A stretch of DNA of 64,000 nucleotides from Actinopolymorpha pittospori (GCF_014873875.1 NZ_JADBEM010000001.1:4402001-4466000), one strand, 5' to 3'. Shown: positions 43,749 through 53,353, numbered from the stretch's first letter. The notes: a model not told the origin generated them from the sequence alone. Translations and numbers: made by a program.

Positions 43749-44672
43749 TTGACCGAACATCGCCTCGACCCCACCCCCGGTGCCGTGACCGACGTCTTCG
43801 ATCCGTCGATCCCGCCGGTACTCACCGTCGATCCCGGCGACACCCTGGTCGTCCACACCCTCAACGCCTCGGGTCATCTCGCCCGCAAGCAAAGCCCCGA
43901 CGACGATCCCGAGCGGCTGATCCCGAACATCCGCGGCCACTGCCTGGCCGGTCCGATCGCTGTCCGGGGTGCCCGGCCGGGGATGACGCTGGGCGTCACC
44001 CTGGTGGCGCTCACGCCTGACGAGTGGGGATTCACGGTCGCCGGCAGCCGCGACACCCCGCTCAACCGACGGCTCGGAGTGGCCGGCGGGTCCCCGGCCT
44101 GGCTGCTGTGGGACCTCGACCGCGACAAGCTCACCGGGACCAACAACCTCGGGTTCACCGTCGACCTGGCGCCGTTCCTCGGCGTGATCGGGCTGCCTCC
44201 GGCCGAGCCGGGAGCGCACCCGACCGGCCCACCGCGCACCGTTGGCGGCGGCAACATCGACTGCCGCGACCTGGTGGCCGGCTCGACGCTCTACCTCCCG
44301 GTCACCGTGCCGGACGCCCTGCTGTGCGTGGGTGACGGGCACGCGGCCCAGGGAGACGGCGAGGTGTCCGGTACGGCGATCGAGTGTGGCATGACCACCG
44401 AACTCCGCCTCGATCTCACGACCGATCGACCCCTCGACTCGGTGCACGCGGAGACGCCGACGAGTCGGATCACGTTCGGGTTCGACCAGGATCTCAACGA
44501 GGCGATGGTCGCGGCGTTGGACGCCATGGTCGACTGGATGCGCTCGATCTTCGACCTGGACAAGGCCACCGCGCTCGCGCTCGCCAGTACGGTCGTCGAC
44601 CTGCGCGTCACCCAGGTGGCCAACGGGGTCTGGGGCGTGCACGCCGTCCTGCCGAACTCCGCCGTCCGCTGA
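43749..44672 (+). CDS. Acetamidase/formamidase family protein
   Basis: A 307-residue amide hydrolase of the FmdA/AmdA family, which releases ammonia from short amides. It shows PVLTVDPGDTLVVHTLNASGH, HCLAGPIAVRGARPGMTLGVTL, GNIDCRDLVAGSTLYLPVTVPDALLCVGDGHAAQGDGEVSGTAIECGM and the C-terminal dimerisation helices. The metal-binding CVGDGHAAQGDGE block is intact. The only start near the family N-terminus is TTG at 43749; the ribosome-binding site is weak. Stand-alone, convergent with the Nudix-GNAT gene. Confidence 0.88.
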   Translation: MTEHRLDPTPGAVTDVFDPSIPPVLTVDPGDTLVVHTLNASGHLARKQSPDDDPERLIPNIRGHCLAGPIAVRGARPGMTLGVTLVALTPDEWGFTVAGSRDTPLNRRLGVAGGSPAWLLWDLDRDKLTGTNNLGFTVDLAPFLGVIGLPPAEPGAHPTGPPRTVGGGNIDCRDLVAGSTLYLPVTVPDALLCVGDGHAAQGDGEVSGTAIECGMTTELRLDLTTDRPLDSVHAETPTSRITFGFDQDLNEAMVAALDAMVDWMRSIFDLDKATALALASTVVDLRVTQVANGVWGVHAVLPNSAVR

Positions 44673-44690
44673 CGCCGCCGCCACACGACG

Positions 44691-45635
44691 TCAGCGACGC
44701 ATCGCGTACAGCGCGAACGGCGCGTCCGGCTGTACACCGTCCAGCCCTTCGACCAGGCCAGGGTGGGTGAACTCGCGTACGAAGCGCATCCCCAGGCGTT
44801 CCATCACCGCACGCGACCGCGTGTTGTGGCGTTCGGTGAACGACACGACCTCCCGCGCCCCGAGGTCGTCGAACGCGAAGTCCAGCCCGGCCCGCCCGAT
44901 CTCGGTGGCGTACCCGGCTCCCCATCGGTGCTGCCGGAGGGTCCAGCCGAGTTCGAGCGCCACGGCCCCGTCGACGTTTCCGCGGGACAGTCCGCCTCGG
45001 CCGACCAGCTCACCGGTGCCGCGGTCGTAGGCGACCCACTTGTGGACGCCGTCGCGTTCCCAGGCGGCGGCCCAGTCGGTGACGGTCGCCCGCGCCGTCT
45101 CGAGGCTCCAGGTGCCGGCGTACCACTCCGCCACGGCGGGGTCCTGGTGCAGCGTCCACAGGTCGTCGGCGTCCTCGGGTCCGACCGGCTCCAGGCGTAG
45201 CCGCTGGGTGAGCCGGATGCGGGCGGCCTTGGCGACGATGTCGCGTAGCCTTCGGTCGCCGTCGGTGCGGCCCTCCGTCATGAGCTCGAGGTTGTCCAAC
45301 CCGACCCAGGCGTACGCGTCGTGCTTGCCCTCTTCCAGCCGTGGCCGCGAAAGGTCCCCGTCGACCTCGACGAGATAGTCGAGCTCCCGGCGTACGACAC
45401 CGTCCCAGGTCCACTCCCAGTCGGCGAGCGGCGCCTCGATCCGGCGGAGCTTCCAGCCGGTCTCCTCCTCGATCTCGCGGGCCAGCGTCTCCTCCGGCGT
45501 CTCGCCCGGTTCGACGTGCCCGCCCACGATGTCCCAGGTGCCCGGCAGCAACCGGCGGTCCGGTGAGCGGCGGTGGGCGTAGACGCGGTCGCGGGCGTCA
45601 CGGATGAAGGCACCGACACAGGCTGGCTGACGCAT
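44691..45635 (-). CDS. Nudix hydrolase-GNAT acetyltransferase fusion
   Basis: A 314-residue two-domain protein. Residues 1-140 are a Nudix hydrolase with a complete Nudix box, GGHVEPGETPEETLAREIEEETGW. Residues about 143-314 are a GNAT acetyltransferase of the RimJ type (LTQRLRLEPVGPEDADDLWTLHQDP, LGWTLRQHRWGAGYATEIGRAGLDFAF, ERHNTRSRAVMERLGMRFV). Combined cleavage of a nucleoside-diphosphate-linked compound and acetylation is implied, but neither substrate is known. Confidence 0.92.
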   Translation of the reverse strand: MRQPACVGAFIRDARDRVYAHRRSPDRRLLPGTWDIVGGHVEPGETPEETLAREIEEETGWKLRRIEAPLADWEWTWDGVVRRELDYLVEVDGDLSRPRLEEGKHDAYAWVGLDNLELMTEGRTDGDRRLRDIVAKAARIRLTQRLRLEPVGPEDADDLWTLHQDPAVAEWYAGTWSLETARATVTDWAAAWERDGVHKWVAYDRGTGELVGRGGLSRGNVDGAVALELGWTLRQHRWGAGYATEIGRAGLDFAFDDLGAREVVSFTERHNTRSRAVMERLGMRFVREFTHPGLVEGLDGVQPDAPFALYAMRR

Positions 45636-45753
45636 CCCGGCAGGCTACCCAGCAGAACCGGCCGGCCGCGACGCGATTGCGTCGGCGACCGGCCGGTCCG
45701 GGTGACTTCAGAGATCGTCAGCGACTGTCAGCGCTTGTCAGCGCTTGCAGTGA

Positions 45754-47301
45754 CTACCGCTTCGTCGGCTGCGGGTGAAGGGCGCCCCCACAGCTCGACG
45801 TCGACGCCTCGTGGGGACCGACGACCAGTGTCTGGCCGAGGTCGTTGTAGCCCGTCTCGGGCTGCCACACGCCGTTGTTGGCGAGCTGGATGGCGTAGGC
45901 GGAGTTGTAGCTCGCCGTACCACCCGGCATCGCCTGCTGGGAGTGCAGGCGCGACTCCGGGTCCGGCAGGTTGAGCATCAGCCGGTACTGCCCGGGCGGC
46001 ACGTTCGCGCACACCTTCGCCGAGATCTCGGCGTCCGTGCCCGCCGCCCAGCGACGCGGGTCAGAGGGAACGTTGACGGTGTAGGACTTGTGCTCCCCGG
46101 CGAGGATCAGCTCGACCGACCGCGGGTTGTACGGCGATGCCCAGCCGTCGTTGTGCAGGGTCAGGTCGACGTCGAAGGAGTGGCCCGGACGGACGGCGTT
46201 GGTGAACTCACCCTCGGTGAGTCGGAACCGGTAGCCGAGTCGCTGCCGCGCCTCCTCGATGTTGTCGCCCCAGCTGTCCAGCACGCTGTGGTTGTAGTCG
46301 GTGTTGAGGTAGCTGTAGTGGTAGCGCGTCATCTCCGCCTTGGCGCTGTCCCACTCCGAGCGTGGCGCGTCGACGCCGCAGGTCTCACCACCGATGGGGA
46401 CGAACTGCGTCTCCTGGGCGAGGTACTCCTGGTCCAGCGTGATCGGGTCGGACAGGAAGGTGCCGAAGTCGTCGGCGCTCGCGAGGAAGCAGTCGTTGTG
46501 GTGGCCGATCCGCGAAGCCGGGGAGCCGCTGAACGCCTCCTCGGCGGTGAGCGCACCTTCGGTGCCGCTGGGCCGGTCGAGGGTCTTCTGCTTCATCTGC
46601 ATGGTGCGCACGTCGATGGTGCGGGTCTTGGGCAGGGCGCGCAGCAGCGCGGAGAACACGGCGCGACGGTTCGCCCAGTCGCGGCTCGTCAGGACCCCGG
46701 GATTGCTCGGGTCGGCGGCGAAGTAGTCCGTGTAGTAGCCCTCACCCCACAGGCCGATGAATCCGGCCTGGACCGTGGCGATGACGTCGGTGTTCGCCCG
46801 CAGGACCGGGGCGAGCTGGGAGATGTGCTTGAGCACCCGCTCGCGGGGCGCGTCACCGTACGGCGGTAGGTACGGGAAGTCGTCCTTCGGCTGGGCGTAG
46901 GCGAACCGGACGATCACCTTGAGCCCGGCCGCTCGCGCGGTCGCGAAGTCGGCGCGCAGCAGGTCGAGGTAGGCCGGGTCGATCTGGTCGGTGCCGGCGA
47001 ACTTCTCGAGGTAGAACACCCGCAGGACCTGGGTGATGTGTTCCTGCTCCCGCCACTTCCGCAGCGTGTCGAGCTTGAACGGCGTGTACCCGCTTCCGTC
47101 AGCGCGGTAGTGCGTCTCCGTGCTGTGGTAGAAGCCCCGCTCGGGGTTGGCGATGTTCTCGGTGCTCGGTTCGTACGTCGTGACCGAGCGGTTGTCCGGG
47201 GCCGCCGCACCCGCCGTTGCCGCACCTGCCGGCGCGCCTGCCAGCCCGGCCAACAGCAGGCCGGCGCCGAGCGCCACCACGGCCGACAGCGTCCTCTTCA
47301 T
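45754..47301 (-). CDS. Secreted DUF4874/DUF4832 protein (putative glycoside-hydrolase-like)
   Basis: A 515-residue exported protein. The signal peptide is residues 1-28 (MKRTLSAVVALGAGLLLAGLAGAPAGA). The DUF4874 part (about 45-220) begins NPERGFYHSTETHY and has a barrel-like pattern, LKVIVRFAYAQPKDD and FIGLWGEGYYTDYF. The DUF4832 part (about 225-500) includes IGHHNDCFLASADDFGTF, an ETxFVPIGGETCG-like segment and a C-terminal beta-sandwich. These domains occur in secreted polysaccharide-associated proteins; activity has not been defined to my knowledge. The ATG at 47301 begins the signal peptide, and the long frame beyond it is unlike protein. It is divergent from the PIG-L gene. Confidence 0.88.
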   Translation of the reverse strand: MKRTLSAVVALGAGLLLAGLAGAPAGAATAGAAAPDNRSVTTYEPSTENIANPERGFYHSTETHYRADGSGYTPFKLDTLRKWREQEHITQVLRVFYLEKFAGTDQIDPAYLDLLRADFATARAAGLKVIVRFAYAQPKDDFPYLPPYGDAPRERVLKHISQLAPVLRANTDVIATVQAGFIGLWGEGYYTDYFAADPSNPGVLTSRDWANRRAVFSALLRALPKTRTIDVRTMQMKQKTLDRPSGTEGALTAEEAFSGSPASRIGHHNDCFLASADDFGTFLSDPITLDQEYLAQETQFVPIGGETCGVDAPRSEWDSAKAEMTRYHYSYLNTDYNHSVLDSWGDNIEEARQRLGYRFRLTEGEFTNAVRPGHSFDVDLTLHNDGWASPYNPRSVELILAGEHKSYTVNVPSDPRRWAAGTDAEISAKVCANVPPGQYRLMLNLPDPESRLHSQQAMPGGTASYNSAYAIQLANNGVWQPETGYNDLGQTLVVGPHEASTSSCGGALHPQPTKR

Positions 47302-47641
47302 GGATGACCGCGCCGCTGGTCTCCCGGCCATGGATCTCACCACGGATTGCCTCACCAATGTTTCCTCTCGTGCTTGGTGCGTTGTGACGACGGCGGGTAC
47401 GTCGAGACCCCGCCGCGATCGGCACGCTACTCGGGGACGATCTTGGGCACAGCGTCTGTCGAACGCGTTTCGACAAATCAGATGGCCACAATCGGCGCTC
47501 GCGCCGGACGGTGCGCGGCCGGCTACCGGCGACGCCCGCGAGCCCTCTTCCATCGAGACCAAGATCGCGGGACGATCACGGTCGCCCACCGTTGCCGGAC
47601 GGCATCGGGGGTGGCAGTTGCGGCAAGTGTGGGAGGACAGC
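47302..47641. other. Divergent intergenic region, no gene recognised
   Basis: A 340-bp gap between two divergent secreted-protein genes (DUF4832 and PIG-L/CBM9). It must hold both promoters, which suggests shared control. No dyad operator was clear by eye. Confidence 0.5.
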
Positions 47642-50452
47642 ATGCAGTTCCTACCGTTCCGACGACGTGGTGGCGCGGGTGTCGCGCCGGGCCTCGTCGC
47701 GGCAACCCTCGTGGCCGGCGCTCTCGTAGCCGGTGCGGCCGGGCCCGCGGGGGCGGCGCCGCCGTCGTCGGGTGCCGGTTCGAAGCCAGCGTCGTCGTCG
47801 ACGTCTGAGGGGAATCCGGTCGACCTCGGCGCCCTCTTCATCGGCGCCCACCCCGACGACGAGTCGGGCTCGCTGTCCACCTTCGGCCAGTGGGGTGAGC
47901 AGAACGACGTCCGTACCGGCGTCATCACCGTCACCCGAGGCGAGGGGGGCGGGAACGCCGTCGGCCCGGAGGAGGGGCCGGCGCTCGGCCTACTCCGTGA
48001 GGCCGAGGAACGCCGCGCGGTCGGCAAGGCGGGCGTCACCGAGGTGTTCAACCTCGACAAGGTCGACTTCTACTACACCGTGTCCGCCCCGCTGACCGAG
48101 CAGCTGTGGGACCAGGACGACACCCTGGAGAAAGTCGTGCGTCTGGTCCGCCAGACCCGCCCGGAGATCCTCGTCACGATGGATCCGGCGCCCTCTCCCG
48201 GCAACCACGGAAACCACCAGGAGGCCGCCCGCCTCGCGCTCGCGGCCTACTACGCGGCCGCCGACCCGAACGCCTATCCCGAGCAGCTCAGCAAGGAGGG
48301 CCTGAAGGCGTTCGCGCCGGCGAAGGTCCTGCTGAGCCGCGCTCGCGGCACCGGACCGAGCGGCCCGTCGTGCGTCGACACCTTCACCCCGGTCGACCCG
48401 ACCCAGGACATCTACGGCGTCTTCTCCGGCGCCACGTCGCAGCGGCTCGGTAAGACCTGGGCGCAGGTCGAGCGGGAGGCGCAGCGCGAGTACGCCTCCC
48501 AGGGCTGGGCCGGTTTCGCCGACGCTCCCACCGATCCGGCGCAGCTCGGCTGTGACCGCTTCACCCAGGTCGTCTCGCGGGTGCCCTACGCCCAGGTCGG
48601 TACGCCGGCGGCCGCCGCGCCGTCGGCGATCCTGGACGGCGCCCTCACCCGACCGGCCGGGACCGTGCCGCTGGGTACACAACTCCACGTCGACAGCGCC
48701 TTCGACGTCGAGCCCGGTACGCCGGGCCAGGTCACGGTGCGGGTCCAGGCGCCGAAGGGCGCCAACCTCGGCGTTTCGTCGGTGGCACTTCGTGCCCCGG
48801 CGGGTTGGCAGGTCAGCGGCGACGGCGACCTCGGCAAGATCCGCCCCGGTCGCTCGGCGAGCGCGACGTTCACCGTGACCCCTCCGGCCACCGGCGCGGG
48901 CGACACCCGTGCGCGGCTCGAGGCGTTCCTGACCACGAAGGCGGGCACCGGCTACGCGGCGACCCAGGTCGAGGTCGCGTCGGAGGTGCGCACCGAGCAG
49001 CAGCCACTGCCGCAGGTGGCGTCGTTCGAGCAGTGGGCCCGCCAGGTCGGCGTACCCCAGCTGAGCGGCTTCGTCGTGCCCGTCCTCACGCTCCCCTCCG
49101 GTGGCTCGCGCCCGATCGACTACACCGTCACCAACACCACCGACACCGCGCAGTCGGGCACCGTTGCCCTCGACCTGCCGGACGGATTCGGCGCTGACGC
49201 GGCGAGCAGGCCCTTCGCCGACCTCGCACCCGATGCGAGCACGAAGGTGACGTTCACCGTCACGAACACCGACGCCTCGTTGCCCACCTCGAACGAGGGC
49301 GGCACGGACGGCGCGGACGCGGGCGACTACGCCTACACGGTGACCACGACGACGGCGGCGGGCGCGACCTCGGTCGCCAAGCCGGCGCTGGAACTCGTCC
49401 CCACCACCACCATCGAGGCGGCCGCCACCGCACCGACGCTCGACGGGACCATCGGTGCCGATGAGTACCCCGGCGAGGCGCTCGACATCTCCCGACTCTG
49501 GGAGGGCACCGCGTGCGGCTCCGCCGCCGACTGCTCCGGCACCACGCACCTCACGCGGAGTGGCGACACGTTGTACGTCGGCGTCGAGGTCCGCGACGAC
49601 GTCGCCGGTACGCCACTGGCGACCGACGACTGCAAGCGCCACTGGCGTACGGACAGCGTGGAGATCGCCGTCGACCCGCGCGGCACCAGCGAGAACACCT
49701 CGACGACGTTCAAGCTCGGCGTGCTGCCGTTCACGGCCGAAGGTCCGGCGTGTGCGCTCCGCGACGCCGACAACCACCAGGGCCCGATCGCCGAGACCGC
49801 TCCGGGGGTGCGCTGGGCGAGCACGGTGAGTTCGCCGTACACCGGCTACACCGTCGAGGTGGCGATCCCGCTGGCCGAACTCCCCGCCTCGGTCGACCCT
49901 GACCAGCTGGGTGTGAACGTCCTCGTCTACGACTCCGACACGCAGGACAAGACCGGCCAGACCCGCATCGGCTGGTCCACCTGGGGTGGGGTGCAGGGCG
50001 ACCCGTACCGCTGGGGCCGGGCTCGGCTCGCCGACTACCCGCGGCCCGCGGCCCGGCCGACCGCCGACCCGATCATCCCCAACACCGCGTTGACGAGTGT
50101 GGAGTCCCCGCAGACGCTGGAGCAGGCGGTACGAGTGCACGTGCCCCTGTCCGGTGGTGTGGTGGCGCCGGACGGCGACAGCGGCTGGCTCACCGGCGCT
50201 CGCCTTGGTCGAGCACCCGGGACGACCGTCAAGGTCGACCTGCGCGCGACCGGCGCGGGTGAGGCGCACGTGTTCGTGGTCGACGACTCGGGTACGGCGG
50301 GCAAGCTCGTCGTACCGGTCGCGGATGCCCGCCGGACCACGGTGACCGTTCCGCTGGACCGGGCGCTCGGGGCGAACCCGCGGGTGCTCGCCGGCTGGGT
50401 GGCGCCGGACGACGCGGGCACGCTCGCCTCGAAGGTGGCCCTGCGCCACTGA
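47642..50452 (+). CDS. Secreted PIG-L family deacetylase with CBM9-like domain
   Basis: A 936-residue exported protein. The signal peptide covers residues 1-39 (RRRGGAGVAPGLVAATLVAGALVAGAAGPAGA). Residues about 58-320 are a PIG-L/LmbE-type N-acetyl-sugar deacetylase with the zinc motif AHPDDE at 69-74 and a distal His in PGNHGNHQEAARLAL. Two beta-sandwich segments follow (about 345-460 and 475-570). Residues about 590-800 match the family 9 carbohydrate-binding module (TLDGTIGADEYPGEALDISRLWEG). A last beta domain of about 120 residues closes the protein. It likely deacetylates an external aminosugar polymer. A strong hairpin terminator follows. Confidence 0.9.
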   Translation: MQFLPFRRRGGAGVAPGLVAATLVAGALVAGAAGPAGAAPPSSGAGSKPASSSTSEGNPVDLGALFIGAHPDDESGSLSTFGQWGEQNDVRTGVITVTRGEGGGNAVGPEEGPALGLLREAEERRAVGKAGVTEVFNLDKVDFYYTVSAPLTEQLWDQDDTLEKVVRLVRQTRPEILVTMDPAPSPGNHGNHQEAARLALAAYYAAADPNAYPEQLSKEGLKAFAPAKVLLSRARGTGPSGPSCVDTFTPVDPTQDIYGVFSGATSQRLGKTWAQVEREAQREYASQGWAGFADAPTDPAQLGCDRFTQVVSRVPYAQVGTPAAAAPSAILDGALTRPAGTVPLGTQLHVDSAFDVEPGTPGQVTVRVQAPKGANLGVSSVALRAPAGWQVSGDGDLGKIRPGRSASATFTVTPPATGAGDTRARLEAFLTTKAGTGYAATQVEVASEVRTEQQPLPQVASFEQWARQVGVPQLSGFVVPVLTLPSGGSRPIDYTVTNTTDTAQSGTVALDLPDGFGADAASRPFADLAPDASTKVTFTVTNTDASLPTSNEGGTDGADAGDYAYTVTTTTAAGATSVAKPALELVPTTTIEAAATAPTLDGTIGADEYPGEALDISRLWEGTACGSAADCSGTTHLTRSGDTLYVGVEVRDDVAGTPLATDDCKRHWRTDSVEIAVDPRGTSENTSTTFKLGVLPFTAEGPACALRDADNHQGPIAETAPGVRWASTVSSPYTGYTVEVAIPLAELPASVDPDQLGVNVLVYDSDTQDKTGQTRIGWSTWGGVQGDPYRWGRARLADYPRPAARPTADPIIPNTALTSVESPQTLEQAVRVHVPLSGGVVAPDGDSGWLTGARLGRAPGTTVKVDLRATGAGEAHVFVVDDSGTAGKLVVPVADARRTTVTVPLDRALGANPRVLAGWVAPDDAGTLASKVALRH

Positions 50453-50504
50453 ACCCGCAAGGGATGGGCTGACACCTCTCGGTCAGCCACGGCCGCGAAC
50501 CCCT

Positions 50505-50544
50505 CGGGCTGCGCCGCAAGCGATTTCGCTCGCGGCGCAGCCCG
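50505..50544 (+). terminator. GC-rich hairpin terminator after the PIG-L gene
   Basis: A perfect 13-bp stem, 50505-50517 with 50532-50544, closes over a loop that can itself pair (AGCGA with TCGCT). There is no T tract, as usual in actinobacteria. It lies 53 bases after the PIG-L stop and upstream of the epimerase gene. Confidence 0.75.
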
Positions 50545-50722
50545 ATCGCTGTCAGCGCAATCGGCTGGCGAAGGTTCCGCGTAGCGCGGGAGGCTCGTCT
50601 CACCCGCGGTGCGGTCCGCGGGACAGGCGGGCGACCGGACGCGTGACCTGGTGAGCGACGAGATGAGCGACCAGGTAGGCGACCAGGTGCGCGACGCCTG
50701 AACGACGACGAGAGGTTCCAGC

Positions 50723-51736
50723 ATGCGCGTACTCGTACTCGGCGGCACGGTGTTCCTGTCCAGGGCGACGGCCGCGCACGCGGCGGCCCGCGGCCACGAG
50801 GTGACCTGCGCGGCACGCGGCAGCAGCGGCGAGCCGCCGGCCGGCACGACGTTCGTGCGGGTCGACCGGGATGCGCCGGACGGCCTGGCGCCCCTCGCGG
50901 GCCGGGAGTTCGACGCGGTGATCGACGTGGCCCGCAAGCCCACCCAGGTCAGACACGCGGTCGCGGCCCTGGCGGAGGGCGTGAAGCACTGGACGTTCGT
51001 CTCGACGATCAGCGTCTACACCGACCAGGCGACGCCCGGCCAGAATGTGCGGACTGCTCTGGTGCACGAGCCGCTCGCGGCCGAGGCCGACGCGGCCGCC
51101 GAGGCCGACATGGAGAACTACGGCCCGGCCAAGATCTCCTGCGAGCAAGCGGTGACCGACGCGCTCGGTGACCGGGCCGCCGTGTTGCGCGCCGGCCTGA
51201 TCGTCGGGCCCGGCGACCCGAGCGACCGCTTCACCTACTGGCCGCTGCGGCTGGCCCGGGGCGGTGAGGTCCTCGCTCCCGGTTCGCCGGAGGAGGCCGT
51301 GCAGATGGTCGACGTCCGCGACCTCGCGGCCTGGATCGTCCGCTGCGCCGAGGAGGGCGTGGTCGGCACCTTCGACGCGACCAGCCCGGCGTTCCCGCGG
51401 GCGGAGATGCTGGCCCGCGTCGGTGCCGGCGTCGGCGTCGAACCGGAGCTGACCTGGGTGGACCAGGACTTCCTGGCCGCCCAGCAGGTCAACGAGTGGT
51501 CCGGTCCGCGGTCGCTACCGCTGTGGGTACCGCTGCCGCAGTACGCCGGACACCTGAGTCACGACGTCTCCTCCGCGCTCGCCGCGGGCCTGGTCCTGCG
51601 TGACCTCGAGGAGACGGCCCGCGACACCCTCGCCTGGGCCCGGGAGACCGGGCGCGACCAGCAGCCGCTCCGCGCCGGCCTGACCGTGGCCGAGGAGTCG
51701 GAGGTGCTGGCCGCCTGGCGGTCACGTCCGGCGTAG
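50723..51736 (+). CDS. NAD-dependent epimerase/dehydratase (extended SDR) family protein
   Basis: A 337-residue Rossmann-fold protein. The start MRVLVLGGTVFLSRATAAHAAARGHEV is the nucleotide-binding strand, with GGTxFLS in place of the more usual GGTGFLG. ENYGPAKISCEQAV holds the YxxxK-type catalytic pair, and VQMVDVRDLAAWIVRCAEEG is typical of the RNA-binding/isoflavone-reductase-like branch. The substrate is probably a nucleotide sugar or related, but this is not certain. Short GCGACCAGGT repeats lie just upstream (50640-50690). GAGAGG precedes the ATG. Confidence 0.85.
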   Translation: MRVLVLGGTVFLSRATAAHAAARGHEVTCAARGSSGEPPAGTTFVRVDRDAPDGLAPLAGREFDAVIDVARKPTQVRHAVAALAEGVKHWTFVSTISVYTDQATPGQNVRTALVHEPLAAEADAAAEADMENYGPAKISCEQAVTDALGDRAAVLRAGLIVGPGDPSDRFTYWPLRLARGGEVLAPGSPEEAVQMVDVRDLAAWIVRCAEEGVVGTFDATSPAFPRAEMLARVGAGVGVEPELTWVDQDFLAAQQVNEWSGPRSLPLWVPLPQYAGHLSHDVSSALAAGLVLRDLEETARDTLAWARETGRDQQPLRAGLTVAEESEVLAAWRSRPA

Positions 51737-51760
51737 TCGGACCCGGGTTCCGTTCAGCGC

Positions 51761-53233
51761 CTACCCCGCGGTGGACCCCACCGTGGAGCGTAGGCGCCAG
51801 ACGGTGACCTCGCCGTCCACGGCCCCGCCCGGGTCGACCTGGAGCGTCCAGGGCGGGGCGCCGGAAGGATAGAACCGGGTGGTGAGCACCTGTCCGGTCG
51901 CGCTGAACAGCTCGCCGACCGAGCCGTCGACCAGCAGGCGCAGGTCGACCGAGCGTCCGTCCGTTCCGGTGGACACAACGGCGTCGTCCATCGTGAACGT
52001 GCCGCGATGCGAGCGCTCGTCCCGGCTCGCGGCGTCCCGGTCGAGCACCACGGTGCCGGCCTGCCAGTCGACCACCAAGGTGAGCTGTTCCGGTTGCTCC
52101 GCGTCCGTGTCGCTGTCTGCCGTGACGAGCCGGACCCGGGTGGGCGGGTGGTCCTGGCTCGGCGCGGTGAGGCGGAGTTCGAGTTCGAACTGCGCGGGCA
52201 CGCCGTCGACGATGTGCGCCGCCGACAGCGGTCCCTCCACCCGGTCGACCCGCTCCGCGCGGAGTCCGACCAGCTCGGCCGGCGGGTGCCAGCGCGGCTC
52301 GCCGGCCTCGGTGACGGTCAGCACCCGGGGCAGCGTCAGCATGCCGGACCAGTCGGCCTCGATGGTGGCCGCCGTGTCCCGGCCCTCGGTGGCCCACCCC
52401 CAGACCAGGATCCGGCCGGTCGGGTCGCGCAGAACCGACGGCGCGTAGAAGTTCGGTCCGTGGTCGGCCTGCCGGGCCGGGCCCGGGTCGGTCAGGGCGT
52501 TCGCGCCGTCGCGGCCGGCGAGGGCGAGGACCCGCATGATCCCGTGGTCGGGGTGCCAGGCACCCACGAGCAGCACACCCCACTCGCCGAGCGGGGCGTA
52601 CTGCGGGCACTCCCACATGATCCCGGTGTCGTCCGCCGTGCCGTGGTCTGTGCGCGGCCGGCCGGCGAAGGGGCCGACGTAGGTCCATTCGGACAGGTCC
52701 GTCGACTCGTACAGCCGGGCCTGCGCCAGGTCACCGCCGAGGCCGGCGCCGACGACCATGCACCAGCGGCCGTGGTGGTGCCACACGAACGGGTCCCGGA
52801 ACTGCACCGGTTCCTCGTCCGGGCCAGGCGGCGCCACCATCGCGGTCGAGTCGGTGAAGACGAAGCCGTCCGCCGACTCCGCCCGGCGTACGGGCTGGAA
52901 CCGGTCACCGCGGGTGAACGCCGAGTAGAAGGCGTACACCCGATCGTCGACGCGGACGGTGTTCCCGGACCAGCAGCCGCCCTCGTCCGGGGTGCCCGGT
53001 CCGGGGGTGAGGGCATGCGGGTGCAGCGTCCAGGACACGAGGTCGGGGCTGGTCGCGTGGCCCCAATGCACAGGCCCGACCCGTGGGGTGTCGAGCACGT
53101 GCTGGAAGTACAGGTGGAAGGTCCCGCCGTCCAGGAGCGGCCCGTTCGGGTCGTTGACGTACCCGGTGGGTGGTCGGACGTGGAAACGCGGCCGGTGATG
53201 GTCGTCTCGGCGCTCGCTTCGGTGTGTAGACAT
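51761..53233 (-). CDS. Glycoside hydrolase family 32 (beta-fructosidase/levanase-type)
   Basis: A 490-residue enzyme without a signal peptide. The five-bladed propeller carries all three catalytic carboxylates: the nucleophile in YVNDPNGP (Asp at about residue 28), the transition-state Asp in QFRDPFVW and the acid/base Glu in MWECPQYAPLG. A C-terminal beta-sandwich follows (about 340-490). It would cleave sucrose or fructan in the cytoplasm, after uptake. ATG at 53233 was preferred over GTG three codons upstream; both lie in a 16-bp palindrome that is a candidate operator. Confidence 0.93.
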   Translation of the reverse strand: MSTHRSERRDDHHRPRFHVRPPTGYVNDPNGPLLDGGTFHLYFQHVLDTPRVGPVHWGHATSPDLVSWTLHPHALTPGPGTPDEGGCWSGNTVRVDDRVYAFYSAFTRGDRFQPVRRAESADGFVFTDSTAMVAPPGPDEEPVQFRDPFVWHHHGRWCMVVGAGLGGDLAQARLYESTDLSEWTYVGPFAGRPRTDHGTADDTGIMWECPQYAPLGEWGVLLVGAWHPDHGIMRVLALAGRDGANALTDPGPARQADHGPNFYAPSVLRDPTGRILVWGWATEGRDTAATIEADWSGMLTLPRVLTVTEAGEPRWHPPAELVGLRAERVDRVEGPLSAAHIVDGVPAQFELELRLTAPSQDHPPTRVRLVTADSDTDAEQPEQLTLVVDWQAGTVVLDRDAASRDERSHRGTFTMDDAVVSTGTDGRSVDLRLLVDGSVGELFSATGQVLTTRFYPSGAPPWTLQVDPGGAVDGEVTVWRLRSTVGSTAG

Positions 53234-53246
53234 CGTGATCACGATG
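53231..53246. promoter_or_regulatory. Perfect 16-bp palindrome over the GH32 start codon
   Basis: CATCGTGATCACGATG is fully self-complementary and contains the ATG of the GH32 gene. Such sites are typical of dimeric repressors (LacI/GntR-type). It may control the fructosidase gene directly; no local regulator gene is obvious. Confidence 0.5.
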
Positions 53247-53353
53247 CTGTGCGCACGTCACCAGGTCAACGGACGCCCGTGAACCGCGCCGCGAGGCTCC
53301 GATTGTGGTCAGCCCCTGTCAGCCCCTGTCAGCACGGTCAGCCCTACGGCGCC

